64,000 bases of DNA from Sporosarcina ureae DSM 2281. GTDB lineage: Bacteria > Bacillota > Bacilli > Bacillales_A > Planococcaceae. The first letter of the stretch is position 1. Every line of letters starts with the position of its first letter. Below, piece by piece: positions 8,459 to 17,133 of this stretch. Below the pieces are notes generated by a model. The model saw nothing but the letters and a program-made list of their open reading frames with translations. It was not told where the DNA came from and did not search any database. The stretch lies in contig NZ_AUDQ01000004.1 of the NCBI RefSeq assembly GCF_000425545.1, positions 1 to 64,000 on the forward strand, given 5' to 3'. Made by a program: the position numbers and the translations under genes.

Positions 8459-9808
8459 TTACTCTAGACCCATTTCTTCTTTTACTACTTGTGAAATCCG
8501 TTCTGCATAGTCTGCACACTGTGCTTCTGTTTCAGATTCGACCATTACGCGGACAAGAGGCTCCGTACCCGAAGGACGCACTAGTACTCTTCCCTGACCG
8601 TTCATTTCTTTCTCTACCTCGTTAATAACTCCGACAATACGCATATTATCCATGACCGCATATTTATCCATTACCCGAATATTAATTAGTTTCTGTGGAT
8701 ACACTTTCATTTCACTAGCCAATTCCGATAATTTTTTACCAGTTTGCTGCATGATATTAACAAGTTGCAATGCCGTCAGTAAGCCATCACCCGTTGTATT
8801 GTAATCCATGAAGATAATGTGGCCTGATTGCTCACCACCAAGATTATAATGATTCTTACGCATCTCTTCTACAACGTACCGATCACCTACAGCTGTTTGA
8901 ACACTCTTCATGCCAAACTCCTCTAGCGCTTTATAGAAGCCCAGATTACTCATCACAGTAGAGACAATAGTATCTGATTTTAATCTGCCTTTGCTATGTA
9001 AATATCGAGCTACGATGAACATGATTTGGTCACCGTCAACAATATTTCCTTTTTCATCAACTGCGATAAGACGATCGCCATCACCATCAAATGCTAGACC
9101 GATATCTGCACTCTTTTCTACTACAAGTGCTGCAAGTGTTTCAGGATGTGTAGATCCGACGCCATCATTGATATTCAAGCCGTTTGGAGAAGCACCCATT
9201 GTAGTCAAGTCTGCATCCAAATCTGCAAATACATGGGTTGCCAAGACTGAAGTCGCTCCATGTGCGCAATCGAGCGCTACATGGATATTTTCGAAGTCCT
9301 CATCGACAATTTGTTTCAGGTATTGAATATACTTTTGACCGCCTTCGAAGTATTCCGTAATGGTTCCAACACTTCCACCTACCGGACGGGGTAATGTATC
9401 TTCTTCTGCATTTAATAGTTTTTCAAATTCCTCTTCTTGTGCATCAGTTAATTTAAAGCCGGTATCTCCGAAGAACTTAATTCCATTATCCTCAACCGGA
9501 TTATGTGATGCTGAAATCATAACGCCTGCTTGCGCGTTCATGACACGTGTTAAATAGGCTACGCCTGGTGTACTAATTACGCCTAACTTCATAACTTCCA
9601 CACCAACAGATAATAGGCCTGCTATTAAAGCATTTTCAAGCATTAAACCAGAAATCCGTGTATCTCTTCCCACTAGCACTTCTGCTTTTTCTTCTGTATC
9701 ATTAGTGAATAAATATCCACCGATTCTGCCTAATTTAAATGCCAGTTCAGGTGTAAGTTCCTTGTTCGCTACACCTCTGACGCCATCTGTTCCGAAATAC
9801 TGTGTCAT
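8459..9808 (-). CDS. glmM: phosphoglucosamine mutase GlmM
   Basis: A 449-residue enzyme of the alpha-D-phosphohexomutase family that converts glucosamine-6-phosphate to glucosamine-1-phosphate for UDP-GlcNAc and peptidoglycan synthesis. Signatures are the phosphoserine loop [15 protein letters not shown], the metal loop [14 protein letters not shown] and the phosphate-binding [14 protein letters not shown]. The length matches B. subtilis GlmM (448). ATG is preceded by GAAAGGAAG. It is the last gene of the conserved cdaA-cdaR-glmM operon; GlmM is known to bind and inhibit CdaA. Unlike in B. subtilis, no glmS or glmS ribozyme follows; the signalling group does. Confidence 0.98.
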   Translation of the reverse strand: MTQYFGTDGVRGVANKELTPELAFKLGRIGGYLFTNDTEEKAEVLVGRDTRISGLMLENALIAGLLSVGVEVMKLGVISTPGVAYLTRVMNAQAGVMISASHNPVEDNGIKFFGDTGFKLTDAQEEEFEKLLNAEEDTLPRPVGGSVGTITEYFEGGQKYIQYLKQIVDEDFENIHVALDCAHGATSVLATHVFADLDADLTTMGASPNGLNINDGVGSTHPETLAALVVEKSADIGLAFDGDGDRLIAVDEKGNIVDGDQIMFIVARYLHSKGRLKSDTIVSTVMSNLGFYKALEEFGMKSVQTAVGDRYVVEEMRKNHYNLGGEQSGHIIFMDYNTTGDGLLTALQLVNIMQQTGKKLSELASEMKVYPQKLINIRVMDKYAVMDNMRIVGVINEVEKEMNGQGRVLVRPSGTEPLVRVMVESETEAQCADYAERISQVVKEEMGLE

Positions 9809-9860
9809 GTTGTATTCTTCCTTTCAATCTGATCTTTGTAGATCACGTTTGGTACGAGCT

Positions 9861-10841
9861 TTACGATTCTTTACTATCATCCGTCTTTTTCGATACGTTA
9901 GAAGTTTCACCTGAAACTTTCACCTGAACTTTTAATTTGGCAGGTGTCACTTTAGTAATTCCTTCAGGTTTCTTTACATCTACTTCCACTTTTCCGGATT
10001 TAGTTATTTTAGTGATATCCAGTTCTACTGGAATTTCTTTGATTGCATCCACTGTACTCTTTGGTCCGTGAATGCGGACTGATTGACTCTCGGGTACAGC
10101 ACTTTCAATAGTTATTCCAGTCGGTGATTGACCCTTTTGTTGCAACTTCAACGGAATTTCACGACTATATTCCTGAACATCCACTTTGACCGTGACTTCT
10201 TCCGGATCCAATGCAACGGAGAGCTTATTCAAGTCGCGATCCAATACGCGAACACGAGATTTTTGCTCAAAAGGTTTATCTAGGCTACCGTCACTTGTAA
10301 TAGAAACTTTTACGAAACTAATTGCATCCACAACACTTTTCGCACCTGTAACATTAATCGAGGAGGGTTGGACTCCCATGCTTTTCACTTCATAGCCTTC
10401 TGCTAGCAATCTAGTATTCATCTCTGGATCAACACGAAATGATTGAGTTACCTTTTCCTCAATGTTAATAGTCACTGTTGCAGGGTCAAGTCGAACGTCC
10501 AGTTTATCTGATAAATTTTCTGCTTGTATACGTACATTATGTTCACCAAGTGTCAAATTTTGCAAATCCAATTTCAATGTGAAATCCTTTAACAACTTAG
10601 TAGTCTGTACAATTTGGGCCGGCCCTTCAATTGTCATATTAACCATGTCAGGTACGCCGGTTACTACCAAATTCTCCGTATCGTAATATACTTCCACAGG
10701 TACATCTTGCATGAGATCAAACATATCGCCTATTGTATTACGACTAGATTGATCCTCAGCTTTTACTGATAAAAACAGCATAATGGCTAAAAAAAGAGCA
10801 GTCAGTCGTAAAAACCAGGGGCTATCCATGAATTTATCCAT
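9861..10841 (-). CDS. cdaR: CdaR, regulator of diadenylate cyclase (YbbR domains)
   Basis: A 326-residue protein with one N-terminal membrane helix (PWFLRLTALFLAIMLFLSV, ~8-26) followed by extracytoplasmic YbbR repeats; about four similar blocks of 75-80 residues can be seen, recurring as VxGPxxxVxxI or TGAKSVVDAI and ending in P-x-V-x-V-x-V. CdaR partners with CdaA at the membrane and modulates c-di-AMP production. The start codon overlaps the cdaA stop by 8 bases, indicating translational coupling. The Lys/Ser/Asp-rich C terminus is low complexity. Length is shorter than B. subtilis CdaR (483), so the tail is truncated relative to that protein. Confidence 0.94.
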   Translation of the reverse strand: MDKFMDSPWFLRLTALFLAIMLFLSVKAEDQSSRNTIGDMFDLMQDVPVEVYYDTENLVVTGVPDMVNMTIEGPAQIVQTTKLLKDFTLKLDLQNLTLGEHNVRIQAENLSDKLDVRLDPATVTINIEEKVTQSFRVDPEMNTRLLAEGYEVKSMGVQPSSINVTGAKSVVDAISFVKVSITSDGSLDKPFEQKSRVRVLDRDLNKLSVALDPEEVTVKVDVQEYSREIPLKLQQKGQSPTGITIESAVPESQSVRIHGPKSTVDAIKEIPVELDITKITKSGKVEVDVKKPEGITKVTPAKLKVQVKVSGETSNVSKKTDDSKES

Positions 10842-11670
10842 TTTTTCTCTTCCCCCACTTCCATAGAGAAGTATCTGTTTGTCCTGTTGTGTTACCGAAC
10901 CAGGAAATACGTAATAGTTTTTCGAACTCCTCGATATCTAATTTACGATTGATTTCCCCTTCTACAGCTAGACTGATGGCACCGGTTTCTTCTGAAACAA
11001 TGATGGTTACCGAATCAGTGACCTCACTGATACCAAGCGCAGCACGATGTCGTGTACCGAGCTCTTTGGAAATAAATGCACTTTCCGACAATGGTAAATA
11101 ACAACCCGCAGCAGCAATACGGTTTTTCGTCACAATGACTGCACCGTCATGCAGTGGTGTGTTTGGAATGAAAATATTGATAAGAAGTTCGGAAGTAATA
11201 TGTGAATTCATAGGGGTACCTGTTTCGATATATTCACTAAGACCTGTTTCTTTCTCAATTGTGATCAACGCACCAATTCGTCGCTTCGCCATATAGCTAA
11301 CGGATTTGACAAATGCCTCAATCAAGCGGTCACGTTCTTCTTCCTCCTGCATAGCAGTCCGCGCAAAAAGCCTCCCCCGTCCTAGTTGCTCCAATGCTCT
11401 ACGTAATTCAGGCTGGAATATGATAATTGCAGCCAAAAAACCGAATCGAAGTACTTCCTCCATCATCCATTGGAGGGTCTTCAAGCCGAGCCATTCCGTA
11501 ATATAGCGACCGATTAAAATCACAAAAATACCTTTCAATAATTGAACAGCTTTTGTTCCTTTAATAATAGTAATTAATTTATAGAGTACGAACCAAACAA
11601 GAAGCACATCCACAATATTTTTCAGTATTTCTATTGGTGCTAATGTTGTTACTTGCTCCAAACCCGGCAT
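10834..11670 (-). CDS. cdaA: diadenylate cyclase CdaA
   Basis: A 278-residue membrane-bound DAC-domain enzyme making c-di-AMP from two ATP. Three N-terminal membrane helices (~12-80) precede the cytoplasmic DAC domain, which carries the catalytic motifs DGA (in TPLHDGAVIV) and RHR (in GTRHRAALG). It is first in the cdaA-cdaR-glmM operon. A minus-strand TGTTATACT about 30 bases upstream looks like an extended -10 promoter, so the operon can be transcribed independently of sigW-rsiW, from which a strong terminator separates it. c-di-AMP controls potassium and osmolyte homeostasis and the cell wall. Confidence 0.97.
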   Translation of the reverse strand: MPGLEQVTTLAPIEILKNIVDVLLVWFVLYKLITIIKGTKAVQLLKGIFVILIGRYITEWLGLKTLQWMMEEVLRFGFLAAIIIFQPELRRALEQLGRGRLFARTAMQEEEERDRLIEAFVKSVSYMAKRRIGALITIEKETGLSEYIETGTPMNSHITSELLINIFIPNTPLHDGAVIVTKNRIAAAGCYLPLSESAFISKELGTRHRAALGISEVTDSVTIIVSEETGAISLAVEGEINRKLDIEEFEKLLRISWFGNTTGQTDTSLWKWGKRKNG

Positions 11671-11771
11671 GTGCTTCCCCTACCTTTTAAAAAAGTTCTT
11701 ATACATCTAGTATAACATAATTCCCAACTAACATGCCCAACTAAAAGGTATTGAACATCTGAATGTAAATC

Positions 11772-11811
11772 AAAAAAAGTGATGCGTAAGCTCGGAAGCC
11801 GCATCACTTTA
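11772..11811 (-). terminator. intrinsic terminator between rsiW and cdaA
   Basis: On the minus strand AAAGTGATGCG pairs with CGCATCACTTT, followed by a run of T. It isolates the SigW module from the cdaA operon. Confidence 0.92.
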
Positions 11812-11823
11812 CAATCTATTTCG

Positions 11824-12459
11824 TCATTCATTTTCAAGCTTTTGTTCCTTCGACGCAGGAATAATATCTTTTGCAACAGATTTCATCTTATACCACAGCC
11901 AATCAAAGATCTCATTGATTTCTTCACTTGATCCCGTTATAACCGCCGTTGAAGCCATATACTTGGAACCTTTAATGACTGTGACATTGCCATCCACTTC
12001 CCCTTCAATTCGAAGGTCCCCATTCTTCACGACTAAGTCTCCTACAACCGTTTCGCCTGCCGGTACAACCACCGTTTCCCCTTCAACAACTATATTAGGC
12101 TGTTTCGTAAATGAAAACTGCTGTTCATTTTCAAAACTCGAGAAAAAAGATGCACTCATCAGTAGTAAAAACATCGCAGCCGCCACCATAAATGGATGCT
12201 GACGAAACCACTTATTCGGACCTTTCTTGATCATCTGTTTCGGCAATCTTGCCGTCACGCCATCAACAAATCCAGCGGGCGCTTCCACTACATCGACACC
12301 CTTAAATAAAGTAACAGTTTGCTCTAGTTCCTCAAATATTTCTCTACACTCTTCACATAACTTCAGATGTTCGTTCATAATCTGCTCTTCTTCATTGGTG
12401 ATTTCACCATCTAAAAACGCATGCATATAATGGACAACATGTTTAGGACATTTTTCCAT
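11824..12459 (-). CDS. rsiW: anti-sigma-W factor RsiW
   Basis: A 211-residue membrane anti-sigma factor. The cytoplasmic N terminus holds a zinc-binding anti-sigma (ZAS) domain with the H-x3-C-x2-C motif in EHLKLCEEC. One membrane helix follows (PFMVAAAMFLLLMSASFF, ~85-105), then an extracytoplasmic domain with short beta repeats (VVEGETVVVPAGETVVGDLVV). It sequesters SigW until regulated proteolysis by site-1 and site-2 proteases under envelope stress. It lies 12 bases downstream of sigW in the same operon. Bacillus RsiW is about 208 residues, so the length is normal. Confidence 0.95.
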   Translation of the reverse strand: MEKCPKHVVHYMHAFLDGEITNEEEQIMNEHLKLCEECREIFEELEQTVTLFKGVDVVEAPAGFVDGVTARLPKQMIKKGPNKWFRQHPFMVAAAMFLLLMSASFFSSFENEQQFSFTKQPNIVVEGETVVVPAGETVVGDLVVKNGDLRIEGEVDGNVTVIKGSKYMASTAVITGSSEEINEIFDWLWYKMKSVAKDIIPASKEQKLENE

Positions 12460-12471
12460 GAATCCAACCTC

Positions 12472-13035
12472 CTACATACTACCCATTTGTTGTCGAAGCG
12501 CTTCTCTTCCTCGATGCACTCGTGTTTTTACCGTACCAAGTGGCATCTCCAAAATATCGGCGATTTCCTGCAACTGTAGGTCTTCCATATATCGCAAAAT
12601 AATAATTGTACGGTATTTATCGGGCAGCCTGTTTACTTCGTATTGAACACGATCTTTCATTTCCATCTTCTCTACTTCTTCTTCCGGTAACTGATGATCC
12701 GTTGCGATTTGCGAATACATATCCAAGCCTTCCGTCCCTGGCACCGTAGCATCCAAGTAGTAATCAGGTTTTTTCTTACGAATGCGGTCAATACATAAAT
12801 TGGTCGCAATACGGTACAACCAAGTAGAAAATTTTCGCTTTTGATCATAGGTTTCCAAGTTTACATAGGCTCGCACAAAGGCTTCTTGAGCAATATCTTC
12901 CGCCTCTGCTGCATTGTTCAACATTCGGTAACATACTTGATATAGACGGTGCTGAAAATGGATGACGATTTCCTCAAAAGCTTCCTGATTACCATGTAAA
13001 ACTTCTTTTACTCGTTTGTTAATTAATTCGTCCAA
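12472..13035 (-). CDS. sigW: ECF sigma factor SigW
   Basis: A 187-residue ECF sigma factor. Region 2 shows AEDIAQEAFVRAYVNLETYDQKRKF-type residues and FSTWLYRIATNLCIDRIRKKKP; region 4 shows LPDKYRTIIILRYMEDLQLQEIA and EMPLGTVKTRVHRGREALR, the helix-turn-helix for -35 recognition. It directs envelope-stress and antimicrobial-resistance genes in Bacillus. An autoregulatory-type promoter (TGAAAC-16-CGTATA) lies immediately upstream. Gene order rocF-sigW-rsiW-cdaA-cdaR-glmM matches B. subtilis. Confidence 0.97.
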   Translation of the reverse strand: MDELINKRVKEVLHGNQEAFEEIVIHFQHRLYQVCYRMLNNAAEAEDIAQEAFVRAYVNLETYDQKRKFSTWLYRIATNLCIDRIRKKKPDYYLDATVPGTEGLDMYSQIATDHQLPEEEVEKMEMKDRVQYEVNRLPDKYRTIIILRYMEDLQLQEIADILEMPLGTVKTRVHRGREALRQQMGSM

Positions 13036-13073
13036 TAGGCTTCACTCTCCGCTCCTATGCGGCTGTCCCTTTA

Positions 13074-13101
13074 TATACGTTAGAAACTTCATTTAGTTTC
13101 A
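13074..13101 (-). promoter_or_regulatory. SigW autoregulatory promoter upstream of sigW
   Basis: Read on the minus strand: TGAAAC (13101-13096), a 16-base spacer, then CGTATA (13079-13074). This is the B. subtilis SigW consensus exactly and sits about 40 bases before the sigW start codon, as in the known autoregulated promoter. Confidence 0.88.
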
Positions 13102-13172
13102 CTTTTTTTATTTATTATGTCCATCTCTACTTTATCATTATTTCAGGTATCTGTGGTAGTAATTTCCTTAAT

Positions 13173-13211
13173 AGAAAAAAGTGATCAAAACCGGCAGGCT
13201 TTAATCACTTC
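13173..13211 (-). terminator. intrinsic terminator after rocF
   Basis: On the minus strand AAGTGATTAAA pairs with TTTTGATCACTT around GCCTGCCGG-type loop sequence and is followed by a T run. It separates rocF from the sigW promoter. Confidence 0.85.
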
Positions 13212-13217
13212 GACAAA

Positions 13218-14123
13218 TCATAGTAGTTTTTCACCGAATAATGAACCCATCAGGCCAACTGCCACATCAGCCGTCTTATTGTACTCATCCAGAATAGGGT
13301 TTACCTCAACGAACTCCGCGGATGTAATGACATTTGCATCTTCTAGCAATTCCATCGCCAGATGACTTTCACGGTAGGTGATCCCACCTGGTACCGGTGT
13401 TCCAACTCCTGGGGTATACAACGGATCCAACCCGTCCAAGTCTAATGACAAATGAACACCATCTACTTGTCTTGAGGCAAAATAGTTAAGCGTTTGCTGT
13501 ATCACTGCTGACATACCATAACAATCAATTTCATGCATAGTAAACACTTTTATGCCTTTTTCTTTAATCAATTGTCGTTCACCAGGATCCACTGAGCGTG
13601 CTCCGATAATTACCACGTTTTCAGGATTGATTTTCGCTCCTTTATTATGCACATTCACTAATTGCTCATGTCCCAGCCCCATGCTGACCGCGAGTGGCAT
13701 ACCGTGGATATTTCCTGACGGAGAGGTTTCGCTTGTATTCATATCTGCATGCGCATCGTACCAAATAACACCAAGATTTGTATAGTGTTCCGCCAACCCT
13801 GCTAGTGTGCCTATTGCAATACTATGGTCTCCGCCAAGCACTAACGGAAACTTCTTGTTCTTTACAATAGCCGAAACTGTCGCAGCAAGCTCTTCGGTCG
13901 CTTCTGTCACCTCTGTTAAGTTCTTCAATCCCGCTTCATTGCAAGATAAATTGTGAACAGGAGAAACAGAAATATTCCCTTCATCTGTTACGTGATGACC
14001 TAATGCTTTCAGACGCTCTATCGCTCCTGCATATCGAATTGCACTTGGCCCCATATCCACTCCACGTCGGCTCTGACCAAGATCTACGGGCACTCCGATT
14101 AAAGAAATGTCTAGTTCGCGCAT
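13218..14123 (-). CDS. rocF: arginase RocF
   Basis: A 301-residue binuclear manganese arginase that hydrolyses arginine to ornithine and urea. Metal-binding motifs are complete: LGGDHSIAIG, WYDAHADMNT and SLDLDGLDP. I use the ATG at 14123 because GGGAGG lies 7 bases upstream; a GTG at 14138 is in frame but falls on that ribosome site. In this organism arginase would feed urea to the urease encoded elsewhere in the window, linking arginine use to ammonia (inference). It follows the PAS-PAS-GGDEF-EAL gene by about 30 bases without an obvious terminator, so read-through is possible. Confidence 0.96.
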   Translation of the reverse strand: MRELDISLIGVPVDLGQSRRGVDMGPSAIRYAGAIERLKALGHHVTDEGNISVSPVHNLSCNEAGLKNLTEVTEATEELAATVSAIVKNKKFPLVLGGDHSIAIGTLAGLAEHYTNLGVIWYDAHADMNTSETSPSGNIHGMPLAVSMGLGHEQLVNVHNKGAKINPENVVIIGARSVDPGERQLIKEKGIKVFTMHEIDCYGMSAVIQQTLNYFASRQVDGVHLSLDLDGLDPLYTPGVGTPVPGGITYRESHLAMELLEDANVITSAEFVEVNPILDEYNKTADVAVGLMGSLFGEKLL

Positions 14124-14153
14124 AATTAATCCTCCCACCTGATATTTATATTT

Positions 14154-16259
14154 TTAAGTAGAACCGTATTCTCTTATCTCTTTCGCGTTTTCTAGTGACA
14201 TGGGCCGACCATAATAATAGCCCTGACCTTCGCGGCACCCTAAGTTGTAGAGCATTTTTGCCTGCTCTGGTAATTCTATTCCTTCTGCCACTACGTTCAA
14301 CCCTGCGGTCTCAGCAAGAGTTACAATTGCTTTGATAATAGCTTGACTGTTCTCATTTTCCAATACATCCCTCACAAATGCCATATCAATTTTCAACGTA
14401 TCGGCTGGGAGTTCTTTAATATAACTAAACGTACTATAACCGGTTCCGAAGTCGTCAATCGCAACAGTAATACCTTCACTTCGAAGTCTTTGAATGGATT
14501 CTTTCATCCCTTCCGTATCGATAAATGAACTTTCCGTCAGTTCCAACTCTAGCATCTGAGGTGGTACATGGTATTCTTTAATAATATTCAAGACAGTGTC
14601 AACAAAGCCCTCTTCTTTCATTTGGACTGTGGAGACATTTACAGCGAATCGGCAGGTTTCACCAGCTGCCACCTCTATCTCTGCACGCTTACACACTTCA
14701 CGTAAAATCCATTCACCTAGCGGTACGATAATTTTCGTTTCCTCTGCTAGCGGAATGAATTTATTAGGAGGAATCACTCCTAAATCTGGATGATTCCAAC
14801 GTACAAGCGCTTCTACGCCTGTCAATTCGCCAGTATCCAGTAACACTTTCGGCTGATACTCAAGATAAAAGTGTTGTTGTTGCACACTTTTACGTAATTC
14901 ATTTTCCAATAAAATTCGCTCTAACGACATCTTTGAAGTACCGGGCTTGTACAGTACAGTATCCCCGCCACCACGTAACTTGACCTTACTTAACGCCAAT
15001 GTGGCTTTAGTGATCAAATCAGAAGGGTGTTTCGCGTGTTCAGGGTACATAGAAACACCACAACTTATAGACAATGTATAGGTTTGTTTTCCAACTTGGA
15101 TAGGTTGTTCTAAGAAAGTACGAATATCTTCCGCATGATTATAAAACGCTTCTGCGTCTAGCAATCCAGGTATGATGAAGGCAAATTCATCTCCTGCAAT
15201 ACGGGCTAACAGGCTTTCAGGACCTGTTCTCTTTTTCAGCCTTTCTCCAACCATCGCCAATAAATAGTCTCCTGCTTCATGCCCAAGTAAATCATTTGCA
15301 TAGCGTAGTCGATCAATATTAATATGAACGAGAGCAAATATTTGCTTGCTGGTACGTGCTCTTTCAAATGCTAGCGCCATCTGTTCCCTAAATGAATTTC
15401 GATTCATCAAGGAAGTCAATGGGTCATTGTAGACAAGGTATTTGATTTTCTCGTCTGATTTCACACGTTCTGTGACATCACGCATGACGACTAGTAGTTT
15501 GTCTTCATATTCAACTGATTCCCTCACTTCATCAATCTTTGCCTCCATGAAGTGTAATCTATTTTTACTATCTAAAAAAGGATACTCCAAATTGAGTGCT
15601 TGGTACTGATATCTCCCAAATTGCAAAATTTTCTTTTCTACCTCTTGGCGATTTTGCTTATAAATATATGAATAGAATGAATTGGAATGTAGTTCGTCCA
15701 CTGAATGCCCAAGAAGCTTCTGAAAGGATGGTGAAACATAGTAAAACTTCCCGTGCCGATCAATGACGGCAATATAGTCAGATGCATTATCTGTAATAAT
15801 TTCGTAAAGATCTGCATTTTTTCGGATTTCTAGTTCCATTTTCTTTCTCTCGGAAATGTCATAGCGAATTGCGATATATTGATAGGCTTTTCCTTTATGA
15901 TTTAAAAATGCGACGATCGTTGTGTCTACCCAGTAAGTTGTTCCATCCTTGGCACGATTACATATATCGCCACGCCAAGTCTTGCCCGCCCCAATCGTTG
16001 CCCACATCTCTTTAAAGAATGCTGCATCATGATGACCCGAGTTGACAATGCGTTGATTAGCACCAATTAATTCTTCTCTTGAGTATTTTGAAATTTTTTC
16101 GAAGTGTTCGTTGGCATATTGAATCGTTCCTTTTGAGTCGGTGATTGCGACGATAGCTGCCTGTTCTAATGTATAGGCAATATCACTAAGAACCTTTTGC
16201 AATTCTTTTTCACTACTAGACTCAACAAGTGCATTCATGCCGTTTAGAAATTCTTGCAT
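14154..16259 (-). CDS. PAS-PAS-GGDEF-EAL protein, probable cyclic-di-GMP phosphodiesterase
   Basis: A 701-residue soluble protein. PAS/PAC 1 (~20-140), PAS 2 (~145-270), GGDEF-like (~275-440) and EAL (~450-695). The cyclase signature reads RIAGDEF (355-359 AGDEF): the first Gly is Ala, so cyclase activity is doubtful though not excluded. The EAL domain is intact: EALVRW (483-488), NVS, ELTESSF, DDFGTGYS (602-609) and AEGIE, so hydrolysis of c-di-GMP to pGpG is expected, possibly with the GGDEF domain as a GTP-sensing regulator. No membrane segments, so the PAS domains probably sense a cytoplasmic cue. Upstream of rocF and downstream of the tRNA cluster. Confidence 0.92.
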   Translation of the reverse strand: MQEFLNGMNALVESSSEKELQKVLSDIAYTLEQAAIVAITDSKGTIQYANEHFEKISKYSREELIGANQRIVNSGHHDAAFFKEMWATIGAGKTWRGDICNRAKDGTTYWVDTTIVAFLNHKGKAYQYIAIRYDISERKKMELEIRKNADLYEIITDNASDYIAVIDRHGKFYYVSPSFQKLLGHSVDELHSNSFYSYIYKQNRQEVEKKILQFGRYQYQALNLEYPFLDSKNRLHFMEAKIDEVRESVEYEDKLLVVMRDVTERVKSDEKIKYLVYNDPLTSLMNRNSFREQMALAFERARTSKQIFALVHINIDRLRYANDLLGHEAGDYLLAMVGERLKKRTGPESLLARIAGDEFAFIIPGLLDAEAFYNHAEDIRTFLEQPIQVGKQTYTLSISCGVSMYPEHAKHPSDLITKATLALSKVKLRGGGDTVLYKPGTSKMSLERILLENELRKSVQQQHFYLEYQPKVLLDTGELTGVEALVRWNHPDLGVIPPNKFIPLAEETKIIVPLGEWILREVCKRAEIEVAAGETCRFAVNVSTVQMKEEGFVDTVLNIIKEYHVPPQMLELELTESSFIDTEGMKESIQRLRSEGITVAIDDFGTGYSTFSYIKELPADTLKIDMAFVRDVLENENSQAIIKAIVTLAETAGLNVVAEGIELPEQAKMLYNLGCREGQGYYYGRPMSLENAKEIREYGST

Positions 16260-16386
16260 AGCTATATCACAATCCCTATATCTGGTTATTTTTCGTCATG
16301 CATACAAGATTAAATACCCATATGTGTTACAAATTATTATACATGATTATTCAAATTGTTCTATATGTTTAAGTATTTTATTCAAC

Positions 16387-16422
16387 AAAAAAACCCTCTA
16401 TTTTTTAAAAAATAAAAGGTTT
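16387..16422 (-). terminator. terminator of the tRNA operon
   Basis: On the minus strand, CCTTTTATTTTTT pairs with AAAAAATAGAGG (two G-U pairs) and is followed by GTTTTTTT, about 40 bases after tRNA-Gln. Confidence 0.8.
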
Positions 16423-16461
16423 GGATATTTTAAATATAGAATTGTACGTACGTTAGTAAAA

Positions 16462-16536
16462 TGGCTGGGGTAGCTGGATTCGAACCAACGAGTGACGGAG
16501 TCAAAGTCCGTTGCCTTACCGCTTGGCTATACCCCA
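16462..16536 (-). tRNA. tRNA-Gln (anticodon TTG)
   Basis: 75 bases including the encoded CCA. The minus strand starts TGGGGTATAGCC and ends GCTACCCCAGCCA. The anticodon loop is CTTTGAC (TTG) and the T arm has GGTTCGAATCC. Last gene of the five-tRNA cluster. Confidence 0.97.
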
Positions 16537-16576
16537 ACGAATAGCTGGTTAGTCTTTTCTAAAGGTAAAACAAACA

Positions 16577-16661
16577 TGGTGGTGGGGGACGGATTCGAAC
16601 CGCCGAACCCGGAGGGAGCGGATTTACAGTCCGCCGCGTTTAGCCACTTCGCTACCCCACC
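16577..16661 (-). tRNA. tRNA-Tyr (anticodon GTA)
   Basis: 85 bases with encoded CCA and a long variable arm (class II). The minus strand begins GGTGGGGTAGCG; the anticodon loop CTGTAAA gives GTA; the T arm is GGTTCGAATCC. Confidence 0.97.
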
Positions 16662-16713
16662 GTGTTAAAATTGCGATAAGCTTCGCATTGCTGTTTTTCT
16701 TCAAAACTTTAAA

Positions 16714-16788
16714 TGGTGACCCCTACGGGATTCGAACCCGTGATACCGCCGTGAAAGGGCGGTGTCTTAACCGCTTGACCAAGGGGCC
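16714..16788 (-). tRNA. tRNA-Glu (anticodon TTC)
   Basis: 75 bases with encoded CCA. The minus strand begins GGCCCCTTGGTC; the anticodon loop CTTTCAC gives TTC; the acceptor pairs with AGGGGTC. Confidence 0.97.
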
Positions 16789-16801
16789 ATAAAAGTGTTC
16801 A

Positions 16802-16877
16802 TGGAGCTTCCAGCCGGACTCGAACCGGCGACTTCTTCCTTACCATGGAAGCACTCTACCTGCTGAGCTATGGAAGC
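16802..16877 (-). tRNA. tRNA-Thr (anticodon GGT)
   Basis: 76 bases with encoded CCA. The minus strand begins GCTTCCATAGCTC; the anticodon stem CTTCC/GGAAG encloses ATGGTAA (GGT); the T arm is GGTTCGAGTCC. Confidence 0.97.
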
Positions 16878-16885
16878 ATAAAAAA

Positions 16886-16960
16886 TGGCTCCGCAGGTAA
16901 GACTCGAACTTACGACCGATCGGTTAACAGCCGATTGCTCTACCACTGAGCTACTGCGGA
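16886..16960 (-). tRNA. tRNA-Asn (anticodon GTT)
   Basis: 75 bases with encoded CCA. The minus strand begins TCCGCAGTAGCTC; the anticodon loop CTGTTAA gives GTT; the T arm is AGTTCGAGTCT. First gene of the cluster in transcription order. Confidence 0.97.
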
Positions 16961-16996
16961 ATAATATTATATGTAGTACGTTTGACGACAAAATCC

Positions 16997-17025
16997 ATTA
17001 TAGCATGTTTGCTAACTCTCTGCAA
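16997..17025 (-). promoter_or_regulatory. SigA promoter of the tRNA cluster
   Basis: Minus strand: TTGCAG (17025-17020), 17-base spacer, TATAAT (17002-16997). A near-consensus stable-RNA promoter about 35 bases before tRNA-Asn. Confidence 0.88.
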
Positions 17026-17072
17026 CAAATACTTTTAAATCACTCAAGCTTTTTTAATTATAGTGGGCTTAG

Positions 17073-17101
17073 TCATATACGTCAAGGGTTTTTCATACAA
17101 T
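17073..17101 (+). promoter_or_regulatory. SigE-type sporulation promoter before the pdaB-like gene
   Basis: TCATATA (17073-17079), a 14-base gap, then CATACAAT (17094-17101) matches the mother-cell SigE consensus. It lies about 32 bases before the start codon of the PdaB homologue; B. subtilis pdaB is known to be SigE-dependent. Confidence 0.6.
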
Positions 17102-17133
17102 AGTTTAGACTTCACATAGTTAAGGAGATTGGC

